64,000 nt of DNA, taken from positions 6,357,641-6,421,640 of the forward strand of contig NZ_CP036264.1 in NCBI RefSeq assembly GCF_008035925.1, written 5' to 3'. This stretch comes from Stieleria maiorica (GTDB lineage Bacteria; Planctomycetota; Planctomycetia; Pirellulales; Pirellulaceae). The notes under the pieces are model-generated. The model was not told where the DNA came from, ran no database searches, and saw only the letters and a program-made list of their open reading frames with translations. The number at the start of each line of letters is the position of its first letter. Positions within the stretch are counted from its first letter, which is position 1. This document shows, one piece after another, positions 38,591 through 47,314 of the stretch. Both the position numbers and the translations under genes were made by a program.

Positions 38591-41500
38591 ATGTTCCCTG
38601 TGAAGAATCTTACCATCGCATTAGCTTTTTGGCTTGCCCAGTGCCACGTCGCGGCGGTTTGGTCCGAGACACCGATCTCCTTTAATTCGGACATCCGTCC
38701 CATCCTCTCGGAGAATTGCTTCGCCTGTCACGGACCCGATGAAGCGGAACGTGCGGCCGATTTGCGGCTCGACCAGCGCGAACCGGCGATCGACTACGGC
38801 GCCCTCGTCGAAGGTAGCCCCGAGGACAGTTTGGTGATGGAGCGGATCTTGTCGGACGATCCCGATTTGATCATGCCTCCCCCGCATTCCCACAAGGTCT
38901 TGACCGCGGCGCAAAAGGAGTTGTTGGCCGAGTGGATTCGCCAGGGCGCGGAGTATGAAACCCATTGGTCGTTCCAGCCGCTGCCCGAGACGATCTCCAT
39001 TCCCGAAGTCGTCGATGATTGGCCGCGGACCTCGGTCGATCCGTTCGTGGCTCGGATGCATCGGCAAAAGAAGCTTCAGCCCAGCGCCGAAGCGGACAAG
39101 GCGACTTGGCTGCGGCGGGTCACGTTCGATTTAACCGGGTTGCCCCCGTCGCTCGCGGAATTGGACGCGTTCTTGGCCGACGAATCGGGCGATGCCTATG
39201 AAACGGTGGTCCAGCGATTGTTGACGTCACCGGCCTATGGCGAACGCATGGCCGTGATGTGGTTGGACGTCTCTCGCTACGCCGACACGTTCGGTTACCA
39301 AAACGACATCCCGATGGAAGTCTGGCCGTGGCGAGAGTGGGTGATCGACGCCTTCAACCGCAACATGCCGTACGACCAATTCATCACCGAGCAAATCGCC
39401 GGTGACCTGCTGCCGGAGGCGACGGATTCCCAGCGGCTGGCAACCACATTCAATCGTCTGCATCGACAAACCAACGAAGGCGGTAGCGTCGCCGAAGAAT
39501 TCCGGCTGACCGGCATCACCGACCGGACCACCACCGCCGGCACCGCGCTGCTGGGGCTGACGATGGAATGTTGCCGCTGTCACGATCACAAATTCGACCC
39601 GATCAAACAAAAGGAGTTTTATCAGTTGTCGGCATACTTTTCCGACGTCGATGAACTCGGTCTCTATTCACACTTCACCTTCTCCGCACCGACACCGGCG
39701 ATGCTGTTGTACGAAGGCGACCAGCGACAACAGCACCAATCCGCCAAGCGAGCCATCGCAGACGCGGAGTCCGCGCTGGATGCGGCCATCGAGACGGCAC
39801 GCGAGTTTTGGTTGTCGCGGGAAGACGAATTGATTGACACGTTGCCCGAGCCCCGCGCGGCCGCGTATGAGAACCCGCTCGACGGTACGGTTGATGGTGT
39901 CGTCGGCAAGGCCACGGTTTGTAATGGCGATGACGCGATTCCCTGTCAGGACGCACCGCTGTTCGGGCGGACGTCGGTGTTTTCGTACAGCCTGTGGGTT
40001 CGCCCCCAACAGCACCTGCCCCGAATGATGGTGCTGAATCAATCTCGGGCGGCCGAAGACGCAGCGTTTCGCGGGTTGGAACTGACCCTGGACCAAGGGC
40101 ACCCACAGTTTTCGATGATCCACTTCTGGCCCGGAAACGCGTTGCGGGTGCGCGCCACCGAGCAGGTCCCGACCGACCAGTGGACCCACCTTGCGGTGAC
40201 ACATGACGGCAGCGGACGCGCCGACGGTGTGCGGATCTACGTGGACGGAAAACTGGCCGAAGTGGAAATCATTCGCGACAAACTTTCACGCGACGTCCGG
40301 CAACGAAAGGATTGGGGTGACCTGGACGTCGAAAAGGTCTCCTTGGCACTGGGGGCCCGTTTTCGTGACATCGGTTTTCGTGACGGACAGGTCGATGAAT
40401 TGAAGGTGTTTGACGTCCAGCTCTCCTCGGCCGAAGTGCTTGCGTTGGTTGCCCAGGTCCGACCCGACGTCGCGCCCGGCGAAATCGACATCGAAGTCGC
40501 CCTTGAACATCAGCTGCTGACCGCGGATGAAGCCGTCGCCCAGACGCGTCGCGAGCTGGTTGAAGCGCGAGACACCGAAAACGAGCTCGTCGCCGACATC
40601 CGCGAGATCATGACGATGCGTCACTATGATGACGCACCACCGACGCACGTGCTCGGACGCGGTGAATACACCAATAAACTGGAACAGGTTTCACCGGCCA
40701 CGCCCGCGCTTTCGGGCGGGCTGCCGGCTGCCGGACAGGACCGTTTGTCGTTGGCGAAGTGGATGACCGATCCACAGAATCCGCTAACGGCGCGTGTCAT
40801 CGTCAACCGGATGTGGTATCTGTTCTTCGGCCGTGGGATCGTGGTCACCCTGGAAGATTTCGGTTCCCAGGGGACACCGCCCACTCACCCGGAACTGCTG
40901 GACCATCTGGCCCGCTCGTTGATGGACAACGATTGGGACCTGCATTGGCTGTGTCGCGAAATCGTGTTGTCGACGACTTATCGCCAATCATCCGAAGTCA
41001 ACGACCCCAGCCTTTTCCAGCGTGATCGTGACAACGCATGGTTGACGCGTGGCCCCAAGTATCGGTTGTCTGCCGAACAGTTGCGTGACAGCGTCCTGGC
41101 GGCCAGCGGACTGTTGGTCAAAAAGATCGGTGGCCCCAGCGTGATGCCGTACCAGCCGGCGGGATTGTGGCGAGAATCGGGGACCGGCAAGTCGTACAAT
41201 CAATCGACCGGTGACGGGCTGTACCGCCGCAGCCTGTACACGTTCTGGAAACGTACGGCACCGCCGCCGACCATGTTGACGCTGGACGCGACCAGCCGAG
41301 AAAGCTGTACGCCGCGACGTGAACTGACGACCACGCCACTGCAGGCGCTGGTGTTCTTGAACGACCCGCAATACGTCGAAGCCTCGCGCGTCTTGGCCGA
41401 ATCGCTGGTAAAGTCCCATCCGACCGACCGCGACGCACGTTGGGAAGAACTTTTTCGACGACTTCTGAGCCGTCTGCCCAACGATGGCGAACGAATGGTG

Positions 41501-41680
41501 ATCGGGCAACTGTATGACGAACAGCAGACGACGTTTTCAGAGACCCCCTCGCAAGCCGACGAATTCCTGAGTGTCGGTAATCGGCCGCTGCAAAGTTCGG
41601 CCGAGCGAAGTGATTTGGCGGCGACGACCATCGTGGTCCAAACCCTGTTTGCCTATGACGAAACCATCATGCTCCGTTAA
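38591..41680 (+). CDS. PSCyt1-DUF1549-LamG-DUF1553 secreted cytochrome-like protein
   Basis: 1029 residues with a signal peptide (LTIALAFWLAQCHVAAV). A planctomycete cytochrome domain at the N-terminus has CFACH (Cys43, Cys46, His47). DUF1549/PSCyt2 follows (about 145-355) with the conserved CRCHDHKFDP. A LamG/concanavalin module is inserted (about 455-630), and DUF1553/PSD1 ends the chain (about 730-985; LAKWMTDPQNPLTARVIVNR). The family is restricted mainly to the PVC group and is believed to work in the periplasm on complex carbohydrates. The DUF1501 gene starts 25 bases downstream, the standard pairing. Confidence 0.9.
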   Translation: MFPVKNLTIALAFWLAQCHVAAVWSETPISFNSDIRPILSENCFACHGPDEAERAADLRLDQREPAIDYGALVEGSPEDSLVMERILSDDPDLIMPPPHSHKVLTAAQKELLAEWIRQGAEYETHWSFQPLPETISIPEVVDDWPRTSVDPFVARMHRQKKLQPSAEADKATWLRRVTFDLTGLPPSLAELDAFLADESGDAYETVVQRLLTSPAYGERMAVMWLDVSRYADTFGYQNDIPMEVWPWREWVIDAFNRNMPYDQFITEQIAGDLLPEATDSQRLATTFNRLHRQTNEGGSVAEEFRLTGITDRTTTAGTALLGLTMECCRCHDHKFDPIKQKEFYQLSAYFSDVDELGLYSHFTFSAPTPAMLLYEGDQRQQHQSAKRAIADAESALDAAIETAREFWLSREDELIDTLPEPRAAAYENPLDGTVDGVVGKATVCNGDDAIPCQDAPLFGRTSVFSYSLWVRPQQHLPRMMVLNQSRAAEDAAFRGLELTLDQGHPQFSMIHFWPGNALRVRATEQVPTDQWTHLAVTHDGSGRADGVRIYVDGKLAEVEIIRDKLSRDVRQRKDWGDLDVEKVSLALGARFRDIGFRDGQVDELKVFDVQLSSAEVLALVAQVRPDVAPGEIDIEVALEHQLLTADEAVAQTRRELVEARDTENELVADIREIMTMRHYDDAPPTHVLGRGEYTNKLEQVSPATPALSGGLPAAGQDRLSLAKWMTDPQNPLTARVIVNRMWYLFFGRGIVVTLEDFGSQGTPPTHPELLDHLARSLMDNDWDLHWLCREIVLSTTYRQSSEVNDPSLFQRDRDNAWLTRGPKYRLSAEQLRDSVLAASGLLVKKIGGPSVMPYQPAGLWRESGTGKSYNQSTGDGLYRRSLYTFWKRTAPPPTMLTLDATSRESCTPRRELTTTPLQALVFLNDPQYVEASRVLAESLVKSHPTDRDARWEELFRRLLSRLPNDGERMVIGQLYDEQQTTFSETPSQADEFLSVGNRPLQSSAERSDLAATTIVVQTLFAYDETIMLR

Positions 41681-41705
41681 CCCTGACCAATAAGTGAGAC
41701 CGACC

Positions 41706-43172
41706 ATGAACGCGACAAATACACGACGCCATTGGCTGCAACAGTTTGGGATGGGGCTCGGAGGAATCGCCGCAACGCAATTGCTGCAGCGTGACCTGGC
41801 CGGTGCCGCCCCGGCCGGTGCGCAGGGCGCCGGACCGCATGGGGCCGGCGTCCGCAGCGGCGGCGTCGTCAACCCGACCCACCATGCCCCCAAGGCCAAG
41901 CGAGTGATCTATCTGTTTCAGGCCGGCGGCCCCTCGCAGCTGGAAACCTGGGACTACAAACCGCTGCTGAATGAAAAACAAGGTGAGCCGTTGCCCGATT
42001 CGGTTCGCCAAGGGCAACGTTTGACGGGCATGTCCGGTAACCAAGCGGTCCTGCCGTTGGCCGGGTCGGTTTACAAGTTCAACAGGCACGGTGAAAACGG
42101 GACCTGGGTCAGCGAATTGATGCCACACATGGCCAAGCAAGTCGACCAGATCGCGGTGGTCAAATCGATGTACACCGAAGCGATCAATCACGATCCGGCG
42201 ATCACGTTTCTGCAGACCGGCAACCAACTGTCCGGCCGCCCCAGTATCGGCGCCTGGCTGCATTATGGGCTGGGCAGCGAGAACGATAACCTGCCCACAT
42301 TTGTCGTCTTGGTCACCAAAGGCAAAGGCGGCCAACCGTTGTATTCGCGGTTGTGGGGATCGGGGTTCCTGCCGGCACGTTACCAAGGCGTCCAGTTTCG
42401 CGCCGGGAAGGAGCCGGTGTTGTACCTGTCGAATCCGCCCGGGATCTCCGCACAGGGTCGACGCAATATGCTCGATCGGCTGAACGACTTGCACCAGTTG
42501 GAACAGGACCGGTTGGGTGATCCCGCCTTGGCGACGCGGATCGAACAATATGAGATGGCGTATCGGATGCAATCGAGCGTTCCCGACGTTGCCAATTTGG
42601 GCGAAGAACCGCAAAGTGTCTTGGACATGTACGGTCCCGACGTGAAAACGCCCGGGTCGTTCGCGGCCAATTGTCTGTTGGCAAGACGGTTGGCCGAACG
42701 CGGCGTGCGTTTCATCCAGCTTTATCACCAAGGATGGGACCACCACGGTAACATTCCCAGTGGCATGAAGCGACAGTGCATGGACACCGACCAACCGTCG
42801 GCGGCGCTGCTGAAAGACCTGCAACAACGTGGGATGTTGGAGGACACGTTGGTGATCTGGGGCGGCGAATTCGGGCGGACAAACTATTCCCAAGGCACAT
42901 TGACGGCAACCAATTACGGACGCGACCACCATCCGCGCTGTTTTTCCATGTGGATGGCCGGCGGCGGCATCCAGGGCGGCATCAGCCACGGCGAGACCTG
43001 CCCGTTCGGTTACAACGTGGTCTCCGATGGCGTCCACGTCCGCGACTTTCATGCCACGCTGTTGCACTTGATGGGCATCGACCACCACCGATTGTCCGTC
43101 AAATTCCAAGGGCTTGATGCGCGTCTGACCGGTGTCGAACCCGCACGGGTCGTCAACGAGATCCTGGCGTAG
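41706..43172 (+). CDS. DUF1501 family secreted protein (sulfatase-like fold)
   Basis: 488 residues from ATG 41706. The N-terminus (TRRHWLQQFGMGLGGIAATQ) resembles a twin-arginine signal. Family blocks are YLFQAGGPSQLETWDYKP, ILTGxx-like SMYTEAINHDPAITFLQTG, and VIWGGEFGRTNYSQG with GRDHHPRCFSMWMAGGG near the C-terminus. DUF1501 has the fold of alkaline-phosphatase-superfamily enzymes, but its reaction is not established. It is always found near DUF1549/DUF1553 genes in planctomycetes, as here. A long antisense frame across this gene is a shadow. Confidence 0.9.
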   Translation: MNATNTRRHWLQQFGMGLGGIAATQLLQRDLAGAAPAGAQGAGPHGAGVRSGGVVNPTHHAPKAKRVIYLFQAGGPSQLETWDYKPLLNEKQGEPLPDSVRQGQRLTGMSGNQAVLPLAGSVYKFNRHGENGTWVSELMPHMAKQVDQIAVVKSMYTEAINHDPAITFLQTGNQLSGRPSIGAWLHYGLGSENDNLPTFVVLVTKGKGGQPLYSRLWGSGFLPARYQGVQFRAGKEPVLYLSNPPGISAQGRRNMLDRLNDLHQLEQDRLGDPALATRIEQYEMAYRMQSSVPDVANLGEEPQSVLDMYGPDVKTPGSFAANCLLARRLAERGVRFIQLYHQGWDHHGNIPSGMKRQCMDTDQPSAALLKDLQQRGMLEDTLVIWGGEFGRTNYSQGTLTATNYGRDHHPRCFSMWMAGGGIQGGISHGETCPFGYNVVSDGVHVRDFHATLLHLMGIDHHRLSVKFQGLDARLTGVEPARVVNEILA

Positions 43173-43219
43173 ATGTCGCTGGGACAGGCTTCAGTGCGTA
43201 GTCAACTTTTGCTTTTGCG

Positions 43220-43287
43220 GTAGCGGAACTCGCCAAGAGTTTCGATTGCCTCGGCGTATCGCCGAAAGTCTTGGCGACTTCCGCTAC
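43220..43287. repeat. Inverted repeat, second copy of the 12.9-kb element's inner stem
   Basis: The left arm GTAGCGGAACTCGCCAAGAG (from 43220) and the right arm ending CTTGGCGACTTCCGCTAC (to 43287) are near-perfect inverses over 25 bases. They match the inner stem of 12873-12949 but lack its outer 13-base ends. It lies between the DUF1501 gene and the next secreted protein. Confidence 0.75.
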
Positions 43288-43335
43288 AGTTGCAACCCAA
43301 CGATCGACGAATCATTCCCCGTTTAATCATCCAAT

Positions 43336-44187
43336 ATGTTCATCCTCCGCAGCCAAGTCCCGATCATTGCGATCACCGCACTCCTCGCCCTGTGCACCTT
43401 TCGCTCGTCCGCCTGTGCCCAATCAGTCGCTCCGCCGCCCTCGCGCCCAGACGGTCTGCCCGCCCAAGCCAAGTGGATGCCGGGGCTCAGCGGTGACGAC
43501 CTGAACGTTTACCGCGACCAGCAAACGTTGTGGTTGCACCCGACGCAGACCTCCCTGCAAGCACGCCGCGCAAACCTTCCGCGGCTTTGCGCCCCGATCC
43601 GATCACTCGGTTGGAACCGTGGCCAGGAAACCGAGTTGGTGTTTGTCCCCGAGCCGGACCACTGGCGGTTCACCTGGAAAGCCGCCGTCGCTTCCGAAGC
43701 AATGATCAAGATGGTGTTTGACGGCGATCCGGTCTTGCCCGAGAAAGTTTCACCGACCGGGCCGGCCGGAGACGCATCGGTGATGCTGCACGCCCACCAT
43801 GCGTCCACCTTTGGCGAAAAACTGCGGTACGAACCCCAGTGGTATAAGAACACCGTCGGCTATTGGACGATTCCGGCCGACTATGCCACCTGGGATTTCA
43901 AACTGGATGAACCGGGGCGTTACAGCATCGCGGTGTTGCAGGGGTGTGGCGAAGGCCAGGGGGGCAGCGATGCCTTGATCAGCATTCGCGACGGAACGTC
44001 CACCGTCGCCGAGTTGTCGTTTCAAACGATCGACACAGGCCACTTTCAAAATTTTCGCTGGAACCACCTGGGTGACGTCACGGTGGCAAACGAAGGAACC
44101 TATCAATTGCGAATCGACGCTAAACGAATCGCCAAAGGTGCCTTGTTCGACGTCCGGGCGATCCACTTGGTCAAACAGGCCAAGTGA
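43336..44187 (+). CDS. Secreted protein with C-terminal jelly-roll (carbohydrate-binding-like) domain
   Basis: 283 residues with a signal peptide (MFILRSQVPIIAITALLALC). No named enzyme family is recognised. The C-terminal half (TIPADYATWDFKLDEPGRYS, then GEGQGGSDALISI and KGALFDVRAIHLVKQ) resembles the beta-sandwich modules attached to planctomycete sulfatases and fucosidases. It therefore probably binds sugar. It is the third gene after the PSCyt/DUF1553 and DUF1501 genes and is likely co-expressed with them, although the repeat lies between. Confidence 0.65.
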   Translation: MFILRSQVPIIAITALLALCTFRSSACAQSVAPPPSRPDGLPAQAKWMPGLSGDDLNVYRDQQTLWLHPTQTSLQARRANLPRLCAPIRSLGWNRGQETELVFVPEPDHWRFTWKAAVASEAMIKMVFDGDPVLPEKVSPTGPAGDASVMLHAHHASTFGEKLRYEPQWYKNTVGYWTIPADYATWDFKLDEPGRYSIAVLQGCGEGQGGSDALISIRDGTSTVAELSFQTIDTGHFQNFRWNHLGDVTVANEGTYQLRIDAKRIAKGALFDVRAIHLVKQAK

Positions 44188-44220
44188 CGCAGATTGACTG
44201 CTGTGTTGGACGATGTCCTT

Positions 44221-44481
44221 TCAATTGCCGCGTTCTTTGGCGGCTTCGATCAGGGCGTCGACTTCCATGACCTGGTCGTGGGGGACGCGATTGCGCTGGT
44301 ACTTGTTCCACAGCACCTCGCGCAGGGATTCCAGATCCTCCAGCTCGATCACCGGAAACTGTGTCCATTCGGACTCCGACTTCAGCCGCGATTGAAGCTT
44401 CCATTTGCCGCCGTGTCGCATGGCGGTGACCAAGCGCGTTTCGCCCTCTTCGGTCTTCTCACGCCATTCGTGTTTCTTCAT
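44221..44481 (-). CDS. Small conserved hypothetical protein
   Basis: 86 residues from ATG 44481 (MKKHEWREKTEEGETRLVTA). The frame is open 17 codons further up, into repeat DNA. It is charged, soluble and has no signal peptide. The content is a beta-hairpin-like first half (TRLVTAMRHGGKWKLQSRLK) and a helical second half. I do not recognise the family. Its normal codon use and absence of an antisense gene support a real gene. It is convergent with the gene at 43336. Confidence 0.6.
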   Translation of the reverse strand: MKKHEWREKTEEGETRLVTAMRHGGKWKLQSRLKSESEWTQFPVIELEDLESLREVLWNKYQRNRVPHDQVMEVDALIEAAKERGN

Positions 44482-44517
44482 GATCCGTAAGTGGTTGTAG
44501 GACGGCCGTCGCAGCGA

Positions 44518-44799
44518 CGCACTCCAGCGCACGTCGGTGACTAGCCTTTAGGCGATTCCCCTCGCTGCGTTGCAGCGAGACGCGACGGCCCGGAAGGGCC
44601 ATCGTACGCGTCGCACTCCAGCGCACGTTGGCGTTTAGCCTTTAGGCGATTCCCCTCGCTGCGTCGCAGCGAGACACGACGGCCCGGAAGGGCCATCGTA
44701 CGCGTCGCACTCCAGCGCACGTTGGCGTCTAGCCTTTAGGCGATTCTCCTCGCTGCGTCGCAGCGAGACGCGACGGCCCGGAAGGGCCATCGTACGCGG
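44518..44799. repeat. Three tandem copies of a 94-bp unit with two hairpins each
   Basis: Units begin at 44518, 44612 and 44706 with CGCACTCCAGCGCACG. Each holds TAGCCTTTAGGCGATTC, a palindrome CTCGCTGCG/CGCAGCGAG and a GGCCCGGAAGGGCC palindrome. Differences between copies are few, so the duplication is recent. There are no spacers, so it is not CRISPR. A diverged copy of the TAGCCTTTAGGCGATTCC part lies at about 56329. Confidence 0.9.
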
Positions 44800-44871
44800 A
44801 AACGCGATTGTCCTGCGCATGCACGATTCCCATAGTATCGATACCACCCTAAATGCTGTCCACCCGCCGAT

Positions 44872-45591
44872 TCAATCGCCGCGGACGAAATCATGCCACT
44901 GCATTCCGTCGGGCAACGTCGCCGACGCGGCGAACTCCAGGTGCAGAATCCGCCGATGACGCGTCGTGCCCGGATGGGAAGGGCCGCTGCTGTGGCTGAT
45001 CAGAGGACGCATCGCCAGCACGTCGCCGGGGGCGGCGTGGATGTCAACGGCGGCCCCCAAGCCTTCACCTTCGCTGCCGCTCGATCGATGCGACCCCGGA
45101 ATCACCCGCAGTGGTCCGTTTTCGCCGCTGACCTCGTCCAGGTGAATCCGCAGCGTCAGCAATTGCTTCAAAACGTCATCGCATGCGATCACGTGCGGCA
45201 CGCCGGCTTTGGTGGTCGGACGGGAAAACGACGTTGACGTGATCGAATTGTCTTGCACCGCAATGGACGTGTCTTTGTGCCATGCCAGACCCCACGTGCG
45301 GTCCGGTGGCTTATCAAAAAACAGGGCGCGGACCAATCCGAAATCTGCGCCCAACTGTTCGTTCAAGAATGACCGCATCGGATCGTCCCGCCAAACGGTC
45401 TTCACCTCGGCAATCGAATCGATCAGGTTACGCGCCGCGTACACGTGACCACGACTGGATCGAGCCCGCACGCCACGGGTGTCATCATCAAAGGCCTGTC
45501 GACACGCATCGATCAGGCCCGTGATCGTCTTGGCGGGCACGGCGCTTTTGAGCAAGCAGAATCCGTCACGCTCCAGATGCCAGTCGTTCAT
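44872..45591 (-). CDS. Phytanoyl-CoA dioxygenase family oxygenase
   Basis: 239 residues. The Fe(II) triad is His and Asp in AWHKDTSI and a distal His in RPLISHSSGPSHPG. An Arg follows in TTRHRRILHLEF for 2-oxoglutarate. The GVPHVIACDDVLKQLLTLRIHLD and GPLRVIPGSHR blocks are typical of the family. The substrate is unknown. It lies 16 bases after the sulfatase at 45608 on the same strand and is probably co-transcribed with it. It differs clearly from the operon enzyme at 8127. Confidence 0.85.
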   Translation of the reverse strand: MNDWHLERDGFCLLKSAVPAKTITGLIDACRQAFDDDTRGVRARSSRGHVYAARNLIDSIAEVKTVWRDDPMRSFLNEQLGADFGLVRALFFDKPPDRTWGLAWHKDTSIAVQDNSITSTSFSRPTTKAGVPHVIACDDVLKQLLTLRIHLDEVSGENGPLRVIPGSHRSSGSEGEGLGAAVDIHAAPGDVLAMRPLISHSSGPSHPGTTRHRRILHLEFAASATLPDGMQWHDFVRGD

Positions 45592-45607
45592 GTCGGCCGC
45601 CGTGGTC

Positions 45608-47056
45608 CTACTTTCCCCGCTTCATCGCTTTTTGCAGCCCTTCGGCTTCGCCGTACAGCGGTGAATCGCTGCCGCGACTGCCCGGGACCATCGGTGCATC
45701 GTGGGCGGGGATCGATTCGCGATGCTGTTGGACGATTGCCGCCAATTCCGGATCGTTCGCGAGATTCTGGTGTTCGTCCCGGTCGGTGCGATGGTCATAC
45801 AGTTCTTCCGATCCGTCGCGATAGTGGATGTAATGATAGTGCCGCGAATGAATCGAGTGGTTGCCGGGGCCGAAGGTACAAATCGCGGGATGATCCCACG
45901 GCGAAGTGGGATCGTTCAACAAGCCGGTCAAACTGTGGCCGTCCAGGCCTTCGGGCGCCGGCACCTGACACGACTCCACCAGCGTCGGGTAGACATCGAT
46001 CAATCCCACCGGCGCATCGCAGCGGCGGCCCGTTTCGATCCCCGGCCCGGCGATGATCAACGGCACGCGGGTTGTGCGCTGCCACAGGCTGCGTTTGGCC
46101 CACTTGTTTTTTTCGCCCAGGTGGAAGCCGTGATCGCTGAAAAGCACCACGATGGTGTTGTCACCGAGCCCCGCCGCCTGGACCGAATCGGTCACCATGC
46201 CGACCAGATGATCGATGAATGAAATCGATGCCAGATAAGCGCGGACGGCATGTTTGTCTTCGCCGTGGTCTTTCATCCACTGATAGCGCGGAGCAGTCGG
46301 ATTCAGACTCAACTGCACCGCAATCGGCGGCACGTCGTCCAGATCCTCATCGGGCACCGGCGGCATCACGAGCGTTTCCAGCGGATACATGTCGAACCAC
46401 TTCTTGCTGGCGTAGATCGGAACGTGGGGCAGGTGAAAACCGACCGCCAGGAAGAACGGCTCGTCACGTTTGGCCAATTCCCCGATCCGCTTGGCTGCCC
46501 ATGCAGCGGTGTGATAATCCCGTTGGTCTTCGTCGGCAAAGTCGACTTGGCCCCAGTCCCACGCGGGGTGCGACCCGGGTACGCGATACCGCAGTTTTTC
46601 GGTTTGTCCCGGCGCACGTCGGTAGCCGCGCGAGCGCTGGACGTGATCGAACGAGGCGGCATCGGCGGGCCCGTGAAAGATTTTGCCCATCGACTCGGCT
46701 CGGTAACCGCCAGCGCGAAAGTGTTGGAACATCGTCACCGCATCTCGGGTGATGTCCACGTCGCGAAATCCGGGAGCCAGAAAGTAGTGCCCGGTCGTCG
46801 AAGGCAGCTTGCCCAGCAACATGCTGATCCGCGACGGGTTGCAGATCGGTGCCTGACAATGGGCGTTGGTGAAATTCACACCGCGAGCGGCCAACTTGTC
46901 GATCTGTGGCGTTTTCACCTGGGGATGGCCGCCCAAACATCCCACCCAGTCGTTGAGGTCGTCGATGGCAATGAGAACCACATTTGGACGTTCAGCTGCT
47001 CTGGTAACGGCGATCGAAGCGGTCAACGAAACGGCTAATACGATGAATCGGATCAT
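45608..47056 (-). CDS. Secreted type I sulfatase (iduronate-2-sulfatase/choline-sulfatase-like)
   Basis: 482 residues from ATG 47056 (MIRFIVLAVSLTASIAVTRA), chosen because it starts the signal peptide; the frame is open to 47119. Metal motif NVVLIAIDDLNDWVG and formylglycine motif CNPSR (Cys72) are present. FHLPHVPIYASKKWFDMYP and VVLFSDHGFHLGEKNKWAKR are characteristic of the iduronate-2-sulfatase branch. The gene precedes the PhyH gene in one transcription unit. Confidence 0.9.
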   Translation of the reverse strand: MIRFIVLAVSLTASIAVTRAAERPNVVLIAIDDLNDWVGCLGGHPQVKTPQIDKLAARGVNFTNAHCQAPICNPSRISMLLGKLPSTTGHYFLAPGFRDVDITRDAVTMFQHFRAGGYRAESMGKIFHGPADAASFDHVQRSRGYRRAPGQTEKLRYRVPGSHPAWDWGQVDFADEDQRDYHTAAWAAKRIGELAKRDEPFFLAVGFHLPHVPIYASKKWFDMYPLETLVMPPVPDEDLDDVPPIAVQLSLNPTAPRYQWMKDHGEDKHAVRAYLASISFIDHLVGMVTDSVQAAGLGDNTIVVLFSDHGFHLGEKNKWAKRSLWQRTTRVPLIIAGPGIETGRRCDAPVGLIDVYPTLVESCQVPAPEGLDGHSLTGLLNDPTSPWDHPAICTFGPGNHSIHSRHYHYIHYRDGSEELYDHRTDRDEHQNLANDPELAAIVQQHRESIPAHDAPMVPGSRGSDSPLYGEAEGLQKAMKRGK

Positions 47057-47147
47057 GGCGTGAAAACGACCTCTGGGGGGAATCGGCGGGTCTGGCATGA
47101 TACCAGTTCTGTAACGCATGACGCGTCGGTCGAAGGCTGTGAAACAT

Positions 47148-47289
47148 GTTGGTCAAAAGATTTAGTGGTCAAAAAATGGGGGAGACGGGACGGGGGCTTG
47201 TCAAAAGATGGTAGGCGATCCGTCGGCAGACTCGCACATCCGTTCCGACCAACTGCCTTCATTTTTTGACCAACCCATTTTTTGACCAC
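47148..47289. repeat. Inverted-repeat element with GGTCAAAA boxes
   Basis: Left boxes GTTGGTCAAAA (47148-47158) and GTGGTCAAAAAATGGG (47165-47180) are matched by TTTTGACCAAC (47264-47274) and CCCATTTTTTGACCAC (47274-47289). A third direct box TTGTCAAAAGATGG lies near 47199. It is located in the gap between two minus-strand genes. Confidence 0.8.
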
Positions 47290-47314
47290 CATTCCCTCGA
47301 CGAAGTCGTTCCAA

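Noticed and set aside
41667..43109. Minus-strand frame of 480 codons
   Set aside because: Antisense to the DUF1501 gene, whose family motifs are unmistakable. The antisense product has no recognisable motif.
44518..44799. Possible CRISPR array
   Set aside because: The 94-bp units are contiguous with no unique spacers and no cas genes nearby.
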